A stretch of DNA of 64,000 nucleotides from G963674665 sp963674665 (lineage in GTDB: Bacteria > Desulfobacterota > Desulfovibrionia > Desulfovibrionales > Desulfovibrionaceae), in the NCBI GenBank assembly GCA_963674665.2, contig CAXXPL010000003.1, forward strand, positions 124,001-188,000. Reading direction: 5' to 3'. Every line of letters starts with the position of its first letter. Position 1 is the stretch's first letter. Below, one piece after another: positions 52,265-60,745 of the stretch. The notes under the pieces are model-generated. The model was not told the origin of the DNA, ran no database searches, and worked only from the letters and a program-made list of their open reading frames with translations. The position numbers and the translations under genes were made by a program.

Positions 52265-53263
52265 TTAGAAACAATTGGACGGCAGACCGGGATCCAGATC
52301 CATCTCCTGGAAGATGCGGCCGCAGCGCTCCAGGTCCTGCCCCCGTCCTTCTCCGGTGTCGGCGTGCAAATCGCGGGGGCTGGAGCCCACTTCCGGGAAG
52401 AACAGGTTGGCGCCGGCCATGAGGGACGCGGTGTGGGGCTCGTGGGTGCAGTGGGCGCGAGGCACGTCGGCCATGACCAGGCGGCTCACGGCCACCATGC
52501 GGGCCATTTCCCGCTCCGTGATCATGCCGAAACGCTCCATGGGCGAGCCCGGAAAGTTGATCCTGCGCATGACGCCGGAGTAGGTGGCGCCCATGTCCCT
52601 GGCCAGGAGCATGAGTCCGGCGATCTCCTCCAGGCTGTGCTCCGGCCCCACGGGCTCCACGCAATTCATCCAGCGCAGGCCCACGTCCCTGAACACCTGG
52701 ATGGTCTTGCGGCGTTTTTCGGGATTGAAGGGGGTGTCCCGCCCCTCTCCGAGACGGATGGCGTGGTAGCAGCCCTTGAACCCCGCGGCCAGCAGGGCCT
52801 CGCCCTCCTTGTGGGAGATGTCGCGGGTGTTGGCCACCAGTGGCACGGAGACTTCCTTGCCCAGCACCCTGCCCACCTCCAGGAGGCGTTCGAAGCTGTA
52901 GAATCCGGTGGTCATGAGGTTCAGGCCGTCGGCGCCCTGCTCCTCCGCGATCCTGGCCCATTCCAGGATCTTCTCCATGCCGAAGTCCACCTTTTCGACG
53001 AACACCCCGGCCTTTTCCGTAAGGGAGCAGAACAGGCAGTTGAACTTGCACTGCTCCACGTTGAGGCCGATGTGGAAATGCCGCTCCCCTTTGGGGCCGA
53101 AAACGGCACGGGAGATGCGGTTGGCGGTCTCCATGAGGGCGTAGACCTCCCTGGAGTGCAGGTCGAGTTGCAGGAGTTCCACAGCCTCGCCCCGGTCCAA
53201 CCCCTCGAGGTTTTCCCCCTTGCGCAGCAAATCCTCTATACGGTGATCAATCTTCCAACTCAT
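52265..53263 (-). CDS. Radical SAM enzyme, BioB/HydE/HmdB-like
   Basis: 332 residues. The iron-sulfur motif is CKFNCLFCS (CxxxCxxC), then a TIM barrel (GADGLNLMTTGFYSFERLLE in part, LLAAGFKGCYHAIRLGEG), an ethanolamine-like PVGPEHSLEEIAGLM stretch and a C-terminal BATS-like end (LMAGANLFFPEVGSSPRDLHAD in part). It is close to biotin synthase in plan but lacks the BioB YNHN motif and other biotin-specific landmarks I would expect. It is followed by an ABC importer, which suggests that enzyme and transporter handle the same compound, perhaps a thio- or pyrimidine-type cofactor precursor. Product unknown. Confidence 0.75.
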   Translation of the reverse strand: MSWKIDHRIEDLLRKGENLEGLDRGEAVELLQLDLHSREVYALMETANRISRAVFGPKGERHFHIGLNVEQCKFNCLFCSLTEKAGVFVEKVDFGMEKILEWARIAEEQGADGLNLMTTGFYSFERLLEVGRVLGKEVSVPLVANTRDISHKEGEALLAAGFKGCYHAIRLGEGRDTPFNPEKRRKTIQVFRDVGLRWMNCVEPVGPEHSLEEIAGLMLLARDMGATYSGVMRRINFPGSPMERFGMITEREMARMVAVSRLVMADVPRAHCTHEPHTASLMAGANLFFPEVGSSPRDLHADTGEGRGQDLERCGRIFQEMDLDPGLPSNCF

Positions 53264-53553
53264 GATTACGGTGCAGTCCTGTCACAGTGTTGTTGTTTTG
53301 CATCCCTGGGCCAAAGCGCGTCCGTAGAGAGATACCTCAAATACAGGGCATTGACAATGGACATCGGCAGTATTCGCGCGTTCCCACTCAATGGAGATTA
53401 AATTCACAAGATTCATATTACAGGAACGAGTGATGCATCTCTGAAATATTGCAATAGAATTACTACATTTCCAATACATCTTCACTGTCGAAATAGAATT
53501 CGCCTATCCGTTGCATAATGCCCGAACAGCGCACGTGATAGAGGTCACAGCCG

Positions 53554-53970
53554 TCAGGAGAACACGTGCACGAGCACGATGCCGATAATGAATATGAAGA
53601 CAGCCACCTCGGGCATGAAAAAGAGGTCGGCCCTGGACAGCCCTATCCGGCGCTGCAGCGCGAAGAACCTCCAAGCCGCGAAGATCAGCATGAGCGGCCC
53701 GGCTATGAAGGTGACTATGCCGAGGGTGGACAGCTCCTTGAGCATTTTCTGACTCACGCCCAGGTCCGCAACAAAGAGGTCGATTCTTTCCAGCACAAAA
53801 CCGAAGGTCATCAACGCTAGGGCGGTACGGCACCAGGCCAGAAAGGTGCGTTGGTTGGCCAGCCTGGTTCGCTCCAGGGAGTAGTCCGTGCGCTGCTCCG
53901 CGAGTTTGTTCCGCTCCCTGGCAAGTTGGGTTCGAATTATCTGCTGTTCATTGCTGTTGTCCGCCGTCAT
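53554..53970 (-). CDS. DUF202 (YidH-like) inner-membrane protein
   Basis: 138 residues: a charged N-terminal helix (QLARERNKLAEQRTDYSLERT), the family signature LANQRTFLAWCRTALALM, and three transmembrane segments (about residues 48-62, 82-100 and 118-136). DUF202 proteins are small membrane proteins of unknown role. It is divergent from the peptide-export cluster. Confidence 0.83.
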   Translation of the reverse strand: MTADNSNEQQIIRTQLARERNKLAEQRTDYSLERTRLANQRTFLAWCRTALALMTFGFVLERIDLFVADLGVSQKMLKELSTLGIVTFIAGPLMLIFAAWRFFALQRRIGLSRADLFFMPEVAVFIFIIGIVLVHVFS

Positions 53971-54057
53971 GCCACTCTCCCCTCCCGCCTCGGCATCGTT
54001 CCAGCCCGTGCGGACGCGCCAGAGTCAAAGAGATGCTTGCCGCCCGAGTCCGAAATC

Positions 54058-54222
54058 ATGAATGAAAAACCTACAAGGACCATATTGAATCATTTCATCT
54101 ATATTCTTGCAAGCCGGAAAGGCAAGAACACCGGATCACATTTCCTAACAAAAGCAGCTGGAAGCATGGCAACCGGCCAGTATGATACGGTAAACCTGGA
54201 AACCCTGATCCGAGGAGCATGA
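54058..54222 (+). CDS. Small ORF 1 upstream of the peptide-export cluster
   Basis: 54 codons with no family match. The N-terminal half is basic and hydrophobic (NHFIYILASRKGK); a possible GS-type protease site lies in TKAAGS followed by MATGQYDTVNLETLIRGA. Its stop overlaps the next small ORF start (ATGA). The ribosome site is weak. It could be an exported peptide precursor or a chance frame. Confidence 0.3.
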   Translation: MNEKPTRTILNHFIYILASRKGKNTGSHFLTKAAGSMATGQYDTVNLETLIRGA

Positions 54223-54362
54223 AGGCGAAAAGATCAACGAGTCAAGAAACTATTGACAATAAGGTACCCACCAACCAAGATACCCCGGATAAGACAGCAG
54301 GTGGCAAGTCCTGTGCGGCCACAGCCGTGACCCACACATCCCGGGAGCAATCCCTCCTGTAG
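54219..54362 (+). CDS. Small ORF 2: candidate double-glycine peptide precursor
   Basis: 47 codons. A polar leader (MKAKRSTSQETIDNKVPTNQ...) ends in TAGG and is followed by KSCAATAVTHTSREQSLL. GG is the classical cut site of C39 peptidases such as the one encoded at 58563. It starts with GAGG close upstream, overlaps the previous ORF by 4 bp and ends 29 bp before the HlyD-like gene. Typical NHLP or Nif11 leaders are longer and start differently, so this is a candidate only. Confidence 0.4.
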   Translation: MKAKRSTSQETIDNKVPTNQDTPDKTAGGKSCAATAVTHTSREQSLL

Positions 54363-54391
54363 CCGGAGCCAAGGTTTTCCGCAGCAGTGCC

Positions 54392-55243
54392 ATGCCCCAG
54401 AATACGTTAAGCGACTCAAAAGGCTTCACGCCCGACACTCTTTCCCGCCGCATCCGCGTGGTCGACGGCAGGGGGCTGACGGCATTGTGCATCGGAACCG
54501 GCATCATCGTTGCCGCGCTGCTCTGGTCCGTGTTCGGGTCCGTACCTGTCAGGATTCAGGGGCAGGGGGTGGTCGTCCCTTCGGGTGGATACCTGAAAGT
54601 AGTTGCCCACAACACAGGGCGTGTGGTTGCGAGCCTCACTGCTTCGGGGAAAACCGTGCGCAAGGGGCAGATCATGGTCCTTATTGGGCCGGTCGAAGCG
54701 GAGTGGCCCGGAGGCCGGGGAGCGCTACAGTCATCATATATCGAAATCAAGAGCCCCGGGCAGGGCATCGTACGCGAGCTGCCTGCCCGGCCCGGAGACG
54801 TGATCGCCGCCGGTTCCCTGATGGCTGTTGTCGAGCCTGTGGGCGCGCCAATGGAGGCTGTGCTGTTCCTGCCCGTACGTGACGCGGAGAACATGACTGC
54901 GGGCATGAGTGTACGATTGCGGAGCAGCATACCAGGGCGTGTCACCAGGATCTCGCCCCGTCCGGCAACGCCTTCCGGAACCGCGTCGGACCTGGGCGTT
55001 CCCGAGGGATCGTCCCTTGCCGAACTCATCGACCGGATCATCTCGGCCCAGGATGAACCCTGCGCCGCTGTCCACGTGGCACTGGGAGGCATGTTGCCGG
55101 CGCAACAAGGGACCGGGATCGTCACCTCGGCCATATGGGGTGAAGTCATGGTCGGGCGGAAGCGCCCCCTGATCATGGCCTTCCCGAGGATTGCGCAACT
55201 GATGGGGGCGCAGCGCCCCTTGAATTCGGGAAGCGCGTCATGA
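54392..55243 (+). CDS. NHLP-type export system HlyD-like membrane-fusion protein
   Basis: 283 residues with one N-terminal transmembrane helix (LTALCIGTGIIVAALLWSVF), then a HlyD/biotinyl-lipoyl region (GQGVVVPSGGYLKVVAHNTG, KTVRKGQIMVLIG, IKSPGQGIVRELPARPGDVI) and a beta-barrel end. The length is short for HlyD and typical of the secretion proteins in NHLP/NHLM peptide clusters. The ECF sigma gene overlaps its stop by 4 bp. It would bridge the two ABC exporters encoded downstream across the periplasm. Confidence 0.75.
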   Translation: MPQNTLSDSKGFTPDTLSRRIRVVDGRGLTALCIGTGIIVAALLWSVFGSVPVRIQGQGVVVPSGGYLKVVAHNTGRVVASLTASGKTVRKGQIMVLIGPVEAEWPGGRGALQSSYIEIKSPGQGIVRELPARPGDVIAAGSLMAVVEPVGAPMEAVLFLPVRDAENMTAGMSVRLRSSIPGRVTRISPRPATPSGTASDLGVPEGSSLAELIDRIISAQDEPCAAVHVALGGMLPAQQGTGIVTSAIWGEVMVGRKRPLIMAFPRIAQLMGAQRPLNSGSAS

Positions 55244-55776
55244 CCAGGGAGCTCACCCCCGAACTGCTGCGAGAGCTGTACAACCGCCATGCCGGGGAGT
55301 TGTGCGCCTACCTGGAGAAGCTGCTGCGAGGCGACAGGGCCTGCGCCGAGGACCTGGTGCAAGAGGCCTTTCTGCTGGCCTGGCGCAAGCGGGAGCAGCT
55401 GAGGGACCTGGGAGCGTTCAAGACCTGGCTGTTCACCATCGGCCTAAACCAGCTCCGCCAGGAAAAACGCAAACGCCACCCCATGCCGGTGAAGGAGCCG
55501 CAGACCGAGCCCATGGACATCACCCCTGAACAAGAGACCGCCGCCCTGGAACTGCGGGAACGGCTGCGCCGAAGCCTGGACGCGCTCCCCGAGGAGCAGC
55601 GCGAGGCCATCATCCTTGTGCGGTTCCAATCCATGTCATTCTCTCAGGCATCCGAGATGCTGCAGATTCCAGAAAACACGGTAAAAACCCGTGTGCGGCG
55701 CGGTCTGCTCAAGCTGGCCCAGTGCGTGGACCCCTGCCCGGAGCAGGGCGAGGAATCGAAAAAGTCGATCATCTGA
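55240..55776 (+). CDS. ECF-family RNA polymerase sigma factor
   Basis: 178 residues: sigma region 2 (LYNRHAGELCAYLEKLLRGD, AEDLVQEAFLLAWRKREQL) and region 4 (LRRSLDALPEEQREAIILV, FSQASEMLQIPENTVKTRVRRGL). It is translationally coupled to the HlyD-like gene and followed by a terminator. No classical zinc-finger anti-sigma gene is adjacent; the unassigned protein at 57463 is a remote possibility. It probably drives the export cluster. Confidence 0.88.
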   Translation: MTRELTPELLRELYNRHAGELCAYLEKLLRGDRACAEDLVQEAFLLAWRKREQLRDLGAFKTWLFTIGLNQLRQEKRKRHPMPVKEPQTEPMDITPEQETAALELRERLRRSLDALPEEQREAIILVRFQSMSFSQASEMLQIPENTVKTRVRRGLLKLAQCVDPCPEQGEESKKSII

Positions 55777-55843
55777 GCGAACCGCAGGTCTTCACCGGAA
55801 GCCTCCTCGGTTGCCATCGCCTGTTGAAATTTCCAGAAAAACA

Positions 55844-55881
55844 ACGGGGGAGGAACTTAACATATGAAGATCCTCCCCCGT
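55844..55881. terminator. Terminator after the ECF sigma gene
   Basis: ACGGGGGAGGA/TCCTCCCCCGT, an 11-bp stem of the dispersed family, 65 bp after the sigma stop and 25 bp before the IS1182-family element. Confidence 0.65.
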
Positions 55882-55906
55882 ATGATGTTATCAGAAAATT
55901 ATATAA

Positions 55907-57448
55907 CAGACTGTCGGACTTAAGTTTTACTTTTTAATATCAATCTGTTATGTTATTTTTATGAGCACACGATTTAGAGACATCGATAGAGATAGGCCCT
56001 TGTTACTGTCCCCGGACATGCGAGACTGGGTCCCCGACGACGACATGGTCCATTTTGTGTTGGAGGCTGTGAAGCTTGCTCCGACCGATAGTTTTCAAGT
56101 AAACGCGCGTGGAACCGGCTCGAAGCAGTATCCGCCGCGTATGATGCTGGCTTTATTGATTTATTGTTACGCAAATGGCGTTTTCTCTTCGCGTAAAATT
56201 GAGCGGGCCACCTATCGGGATGTTGCCGTTCGTTATTTAACGGGCAACACGCACCCAGATCACGACACGATTTGCTCCTTCCGCCGCAAGAACTTTGAAG
56301 CGGTCAGCGCCGCTTTTTTGGAAATACTCAAGCTCGCCGGTGAACTAAAGCTACTCAAAGTAGGAAATATCAGCGTCGATGGGACGCACATCAAAGCCAA
56401 CGCTTCAAAATATAAAAACATTAAGCATAAAAGGGCATGTGAGCTTGAGCAGAAGCTGACGCACGACATCGCCGAACTAATGGCCCAGGCAGAGCACGCC
56501 GACTCCTCGTCTGATGACGATGGACAGCGGATCCCACAAGAACTCGCTCGGCGTGAGAAGTTGCTGGGCAAAATGCAAGCGGCCCAAAAAAAGTTGGAAG
56601 AGCGTTCACGCAAACGCGCCGAATCCGAAAACGCCGAGTTCGAACGCAAGCGTAGGGCTCGGGAGCAACGAACGGGGCAGCACAGAGGCCGCGCTCCCAA
56701 GCCGCCCCAGGATGATCCCAAGGATTCGGAGTCGATAAACATGACTGATGAAGACTCGCGAATCATGCGCAAGACCAATAAGAGCGACTACACACAGTCG
56801 TACAATTGCCAAGCCGCAGTAGATGCCGATGGTTCACAACTGGTTCTGCACAGCTATGTGACGAACAACGGCTCAGACAGGAATGAGCTCTTGCCTGCGG
56901 TCGTTGGCGTTATGGACGACGTGGGCCAGCCTGTGGCGGTGCTGGCGGACACGGGATATTGCAACATTGAAGCCTGTAAAAAAGTAGAGGAATTGTGCGT
57001 AGATCCGTTTGTTCCGCCATGCCGGATGAGCCAACTGAAATATGACTATCGGCCAGAAAAAAAGAAAACCGAAAAATCCGTTACGGATCCATACTTGCGA
57101 AAGATGCGTGAAAAACTCGACGGCGAGAAAGGAAGACAACTGTACTCATTGCGTAAGCAAAGTGTTGAGCCGGTTTTTGGGATCATTAAACATACTTTGG
57201 GCTTTCGCCAATTTCTCCTTCGAGGTCTAGAAAAAGTGTCTGGGGAATGGAAGCTTGTGTGCTTGGCTTACAATATGAAGCGGCTATTTAAGTTGAAATG
57301 CGCCTAAAAAACGACACCTGAGGGGTTTTGGGGCTCAAAATACGCTTTGCAGGTTCAAAAACAAATCTAAGAAGATTTTTCTTGAATGTAAACTCAGCAT
57401 CAGCCCCCATTCACGGCACGCTGATGCTGAGTTAAGTTCGACAGACTG
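55907..57448 (+). mobile_element. IS1182-family insertion sequence
   Basis: 1542 bp with ends CAGACTGTCGGACTTAA and CAGTCTGTCGAACTTAA, flanked by the 4-bp direct repeat ATAA (55903-55906 and 57449-57452). A 13-bp inverted repeat (AACTCAGCATCAG) lies near the right end. It separates the sigma gene from the rest of the export cluster. Confidence 0.88.
55961..57307 (+). CDS. IS1182-family transposase
   Basis: 448 residues: N-terminal RDRPLLLSPDMRDWVPDDDM, YPPRMMLALLIYCYANGVFS, first catalytic block ISVDGTHIKANASKYKN, a charged coiled linker, NCQAAVDADGSQLVLHSYVT, ADTGYCNIEAC and the glutamate block EPVFGIIKHTLGFRQFLLRG. Order and motifs are IS1182. Complete and in frame, so probably active. Confidence 0.92.
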   Translation: MSTRFRDIDRDRPLLLSPDMRDWVPDDDMVHFVLEAVKLAPTDSFQVNARGTGSKQYPPRMMLALLIYCYANGVFSSRKIERATYRDVAVRYLTGNTHPDHDTICSFRRKNFEAVSAAFLEILKLAGELKLLKVGNISVDGTHIKANASKYKNIKHKRACELEQKLTHDIAELMAQAEHADSSSDDDGQRIPQELARREKLLGKMQAAQKKLEERSRKRAESENAEFERKRRAREQRTGQHRGRAPKPPQDDPKDSESINMTDEDSRIMRKTNKSDYTQSYNCQAAVDADGSQLVLHSYVTNNGSDRNELLPAVVGVMDDVGQPVAVLADTGYCNIEACKKVEELCVDPFVPPCRMSQLKYDYRPEKKKTEKSVTDPYLRKMREKLDGEKGRQLYSLRKQSVEPVFGIIKHTLGFRQFLLRGLEKVSGEWKLVCLAYNMKRLFKLKCA

Positions 57449-57462
57449 ATAAGATGGCGGAA

Positions 57463-58164
57463 TCAATGGCCGGAGATCCTGGCCACTCCGGTGAATACCA
57501 GGGAACGGCCGGTCCAGGCCTCGAGGCGGCCCGAAGAACCGGCGGGCAGGCGAAGGTCGCCCTTTTCCGTGAACGCGTCGCAAAGCCCCTGGCGGTCCAG
57601 CCCCTGCAGCTCGATGGTCATCTCGCCGGAGTTCCAGACATCCTGAAGGCTGCCGGCCAGGCCAAAGAGCAGGACGGTGTCCTCTCCAGCGCCCTCGTGA
57701 TGCACTTCCTCCTCGTCAGAGGACACGTCCCAGATAAATATCTCCCCGGATAAAGGGGCGTCGTCAACAAAACGGGCTTGCGGATTCACCCCTGGGTCGG
57801 GGCATTCGTTCCCGCCCCGATCTGCCGGATCTTGCCCCGGTAAGGCGTCGAAGATGCCGGGAGAAGAGGCCCGAGATTCGGCTTGGTCCATGTCGTCATC
57901 CAGGATGGTCGACTCGCCGTCCACTTGTCCAGGGTGTCCGGCTCCGCCCACCACCTTGCCCAGTTGGTCCATCTCAAGGGGGGAGTCGTCCAAATCCCCG
58001 GTCCGGGACTCGAACAACGCCAGCAGTTCATTGCCGGGGCGGGGCGGCAGGCGCAACACACGCTCCTCCCCCAGCAACTCCCAGGCCTTGCGAACCCGGG
58101 CGACTTCGTTGTCGTCCAGCCCTTCAAGCAGAGCAGCGAGGATTAGTTCGTTGTGATCGCTCAC
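57463..58164 (-). CDS. Unassigned acidic protein inside the export cluster
   Basis: 233 residues, acidic and Gly/Asp-rich. N-terminal ~60 residues are helical (LILAALLEGLDDNEVARVRKA); a long low-complexity middle follows, then a compact C-terminus (GEIFIWDVSSDEEEVHHEG, DTVLLFGLAGSLQDVWNSGE, TIELQGLDRQGLCDAFTEKG). GTG 58164 has GGGAG 7 nt upstream. It is encoded against the direction of the export genes, 15 bp from the IS1182 end. No family recognised. It could be a regulator of the sigma factor or of export. Confidence 0.55.
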   Translation of the reverse strand: MSDHNELILAALLEGLDDNEVARVRKAWELLGEERVLRLPPRPGNELLALFESRTGDLDDSPLEMDQLGKVVGGAGHPGQVDGESTILDDDMDQAESRASSPGIFDALPGQDPADRGGNECPDPGVNPQARFVDDAPLSGEIFIWDVSSDEEEVHHEGAGEDTVLLFGLAGSLQDVWNSGEMTIELQGLDRQGLCDAFTEKGDLRLPAGSSGRLEAWTGRSLVFTGVARISGH

Positions 58165-58562
58165 AGAAATACTCCCGATTCCCCAAAATGCTTCGAGTCA
58201 ACCTAAATTTCCGTTCCCACCAATTGGATGCCCCGGATGCTAAATAGTTTCATTCGTACATCCAGTATTGCATCACGGTGCGGGAAGATTAAGTGGTAAC
58301 GTGAAACAACCGAACCGCAGCACCCTACGGACAACTGACAGCAGTCACACAAAGTCAGCATTCCGCTCGAAATGTCAAGCTCCAAAGGCAGTATCACCAA
58401 GCGTATTATTTACACTCGCACCCCTAAAAAAAGCAAGACATTGACGCCGCCTATCAGGATTCTGGAGGCCGTGCCGAAAAACAAGCTGTTTTTCCATTTT
58501 GCCGCGCTTTTCTTCCGCCCCGGCACTGGTAAAAAATCTCGCTCCCGGTAATAGTACGCGCC
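58165..58562. other. Divergent promoter region of the exporter genes
   Basis: About 400 bases between the unassigned gene and the peptidase-exporter gene. Presumably it carries promoters for both, possibly used by the ECF factor. I see no repeat or convincing precursor-peptide frame. Confidence 0.35.
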
Positions 58563-60743
58563 ATGAACGGATGCAAAGATGGACGCCGGTGCAAAACGCC
58601 GGTGATACTGCAGATGGAGGCCGTGGAGTGCGGCGCCGCGGCCCTCGGCATGGTCCTGGCCTATCACGGCCTGCGCCTGCCACTCAGTGATTTGCGGGGG
58701 CAGTGCGGCGTAAACCGGGACGGTTCCAAGGCCGACAACATGATCAAGGCCGCCCGGCGGCTCGGCATGGATGCCCGGGGGTACCGCCGCCCCGCGGAAG
58801 CGATGCTCGAGGAGACTCCCCTCCCGGCCATCCTTTTCTGGCGGAAGAGCCATTTCGTGGTGCTGGAGGGTGCTACGCGCCGCAAGGTCCATGTCAACGA
58901 CCCAGCCTTCGGCCATCGCGCGCTCGACCACGAGGAGTTCCAGCGGGATTATTCCGGCATTGTCCTGGAACTCACCCCCACGGATGCATTCACCCCGAAC
59001 AGGGGCGGCACCGGCATATTATCCAATCTCTGGCCCAGGCTCGGCCAGGATGCCCCTGCCCTGTGGCTGATCGCGGGCTTTTCCCTGCTGCTGGCGATCT
59101 GCTCCCTGGCCCTGCCGGCCTTCAGCAAGATATTCGTTGATCACGTGCTCATGGACAGGCAGCACACCTGGACCGGGGCGCTGGTGGCGGGCATGCTCCT
59201 GTCCCTGGCGCTGGTGATCGCCCTGGACTGGCTGCGGCGGCACTACGTCCTGAAGCTCCGCACCAAGCTGTCCCTTGTCTCGGCCAGCGGATTCATGTGG
59301 CACCTGCTCAAGCTCCCGGGCACGTTCTTTTCACAGCGCTTCGCGCCGGAACTCACCCAGCGCGCCGGCCTGAACGAGGAGCTATCCCGGCTCCTCTCCT
59401 CCCAGTCCGCAACGGCGTTCCTGAGTCTGATCCTTGCGGTGGTGCATCTCAGCGCCATTTGCCTCTACGCGCCCGCCCAGGCAGGGATATCCCTGGCAGC
59501 CCTGCTCTGTGCCGCGCTCCTCGCCCTCCTCGGGGGACGCTCCAGGAGCGGCGAATATCCCCGCCTGGCGCAGGAGCAGGCCAGGATGGAGGCGGACACC
59601 ATGGCGGCGCTGCAAAACATCGAAACCATCAAGGCCCAGGGGCTGGAGCATGAGGTTTTCTCCTCCTGGGGCGGGCATCTGGATACCCTGCTCCAGGCCC
59701 GCAAACAGCTGGAGCATATTGCCACGCTGCTGCGCTCCGGGCCGCTGCTGCTCTCCGGAATCGCCAACCTGGCGGTCATCGGCCTGGGCGCCTGGCATGT
59801 GACACAGGGGCGCATGACCCTTGGAGATCTCGTGGCCGTTCAGCTGCTGGTGAACATGCTCTTTGCCGAAGGTGTCCGCATGGCGCCCCTCGCCGAGGGA
59901 CTGCGGCGGGGCTCGGCAACCGTGGCCAGGCTGGACGATGTCCTGGACCATGAGCCGGAGGCCGACCCCGAGAGCCTCATGGTGGACGCCGACACGGTCA
60001 TTGCCCATGGATTCCAGGTACGCGGGGAACTGCTCCTGGACAACATCAGCTTTGGATACAACCCGCTGGATCCGCCCCTTGTGCGGAATTTCAGCCTTCA
60101 TCTTCACGCCGGAGCGCGCATCGCCCTTGTGGGCGCGTCCGGGTCCGGAAAGTCCACCATCGCCAAGATCGCGGCCGGGCTCTACAAACCCTGGAGCGGA
60201 AGAGTCCTCATAGACGGCATGGAGCGCGACCGGCTCCCTCCCTTTGTGCTCAAACGCGCCCTGCAGCTGGTGAGCCAGAACATTGTGCTCTTCAGAGGGG
60301 CGTTGCGGGACAACCTGACCCTCTGGGACGCCACGGTGCCTGACGAGGACATTGTCCGCGCCCTGCATGACGCCGACATCTACGACGTGCTGTCCAAGCG
60401 CCCCCTGGGCCTGGACGAGCGGCTCAGCGAAATGGGCGGCAATTTTTCCGGGGGGCAGCGCCAATGCCTGGAGATAGCCCGGGCTCTGACCACCAACCCC
60501 GCCATCCTCATCTTGGACGAGGCGACCAACTCACTGGACCCGTTGCGGGAGCAACGCATCGACTTCAACCTCAGGCGCCGAGGCGTCTCCTGCCTGATCA
60601 TCGCCCACCGTCTCTCCACAGTGCGCGACGCGGATGAGATCATCGTCCTGGACAGGGGCGCGGTGGCGGAGCGCGGCACGCATGAGGAACTCATGGCCAA
60701 TGGCGGCGCTTACAGGAAGCTGATCATGTCGGAGGCGGACTAG
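58563..60743 (+). CDS. NHLP-type peptidase/permease/ATPase (C39 peptide exporter)
   Basis: 726 residues. A C39 peptidase domain comes first, with the catalytic Cys23 (LQMEAVECGAAALGM), His97 (SHFVVLEG) and Asp113 (VNDPAF). Six membrane helices (~155-440) follow, then an ABC ATPase with VGASGSGKST, NFSGGQRQCLEIARAL and ILILDEATNSLD. The peptidase should remove a GG/GA/GS-type leader while exporting the peptide. It is 2 bp upstream of the second exporter gene. The two ABC proteins probably form a heterodimer, as in other NHLP systems. Confidence 0.9.
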   Translation: MNGCKDGRRCKTPVILQMEAVECGAAALGMVLAYHGLRLPLSDLRGQCGVNRDGSKADNMIKAARRLGMDARGYRRPAEAMLEETPLPAILFWRKSHFVVLEGATRRKVHVNDPAFGHRALDHEEFQRDYSGIVLELTPTDAFTPNRGGTGILSNLWPRLGQDAPALWLIAGFSLLLAICSLALPAFSKIFVDHVLMDRQHTWTGALVAGMLLSLALVIALDWLRRHYVLKLRTKLSLVSASGFMWHLLKLPGTFFSQRFAPELTQRAGLNEELSRLLSSQSATAFLSLILAVVHLSAICLYAPAQAGISLAALLCAALLALLGGRSRSGEYPRLAQEQARMEADTMAALQNIETIKAQGLEHEVFSSWGGHLDTLLQARKQLEHIATLLRSGPLLLSGIANLAVIGLGAWHVTQGRMTLGDLVAVQLLVNMLFAEGVRMAPLAEGLRRGSATVARLDDVLDHEPEADPESLMVDADTVIAHGFQVRGELLLDNISFGYNPLDPPLVRNFSLHLHAGARIALVGASGSGKSTIAKIAAGLYKPWSGRVLIDGMERDRLPPFVLKRALQLVSQNIVLFRGALRDNLTLWDATVPDEDIVRALHDADIYDVLSKRPLGLDERLSEMGGNFSGGQRQCLEIARALTTNPAILILDEATNSLDPLREQRIDFNLRRRGVSCLIIAHRLSTVRDADEIIVLDRGAVAERGTHEELMANGGAYRKLIMSEAD

Positions 60744-60745
60744 CC

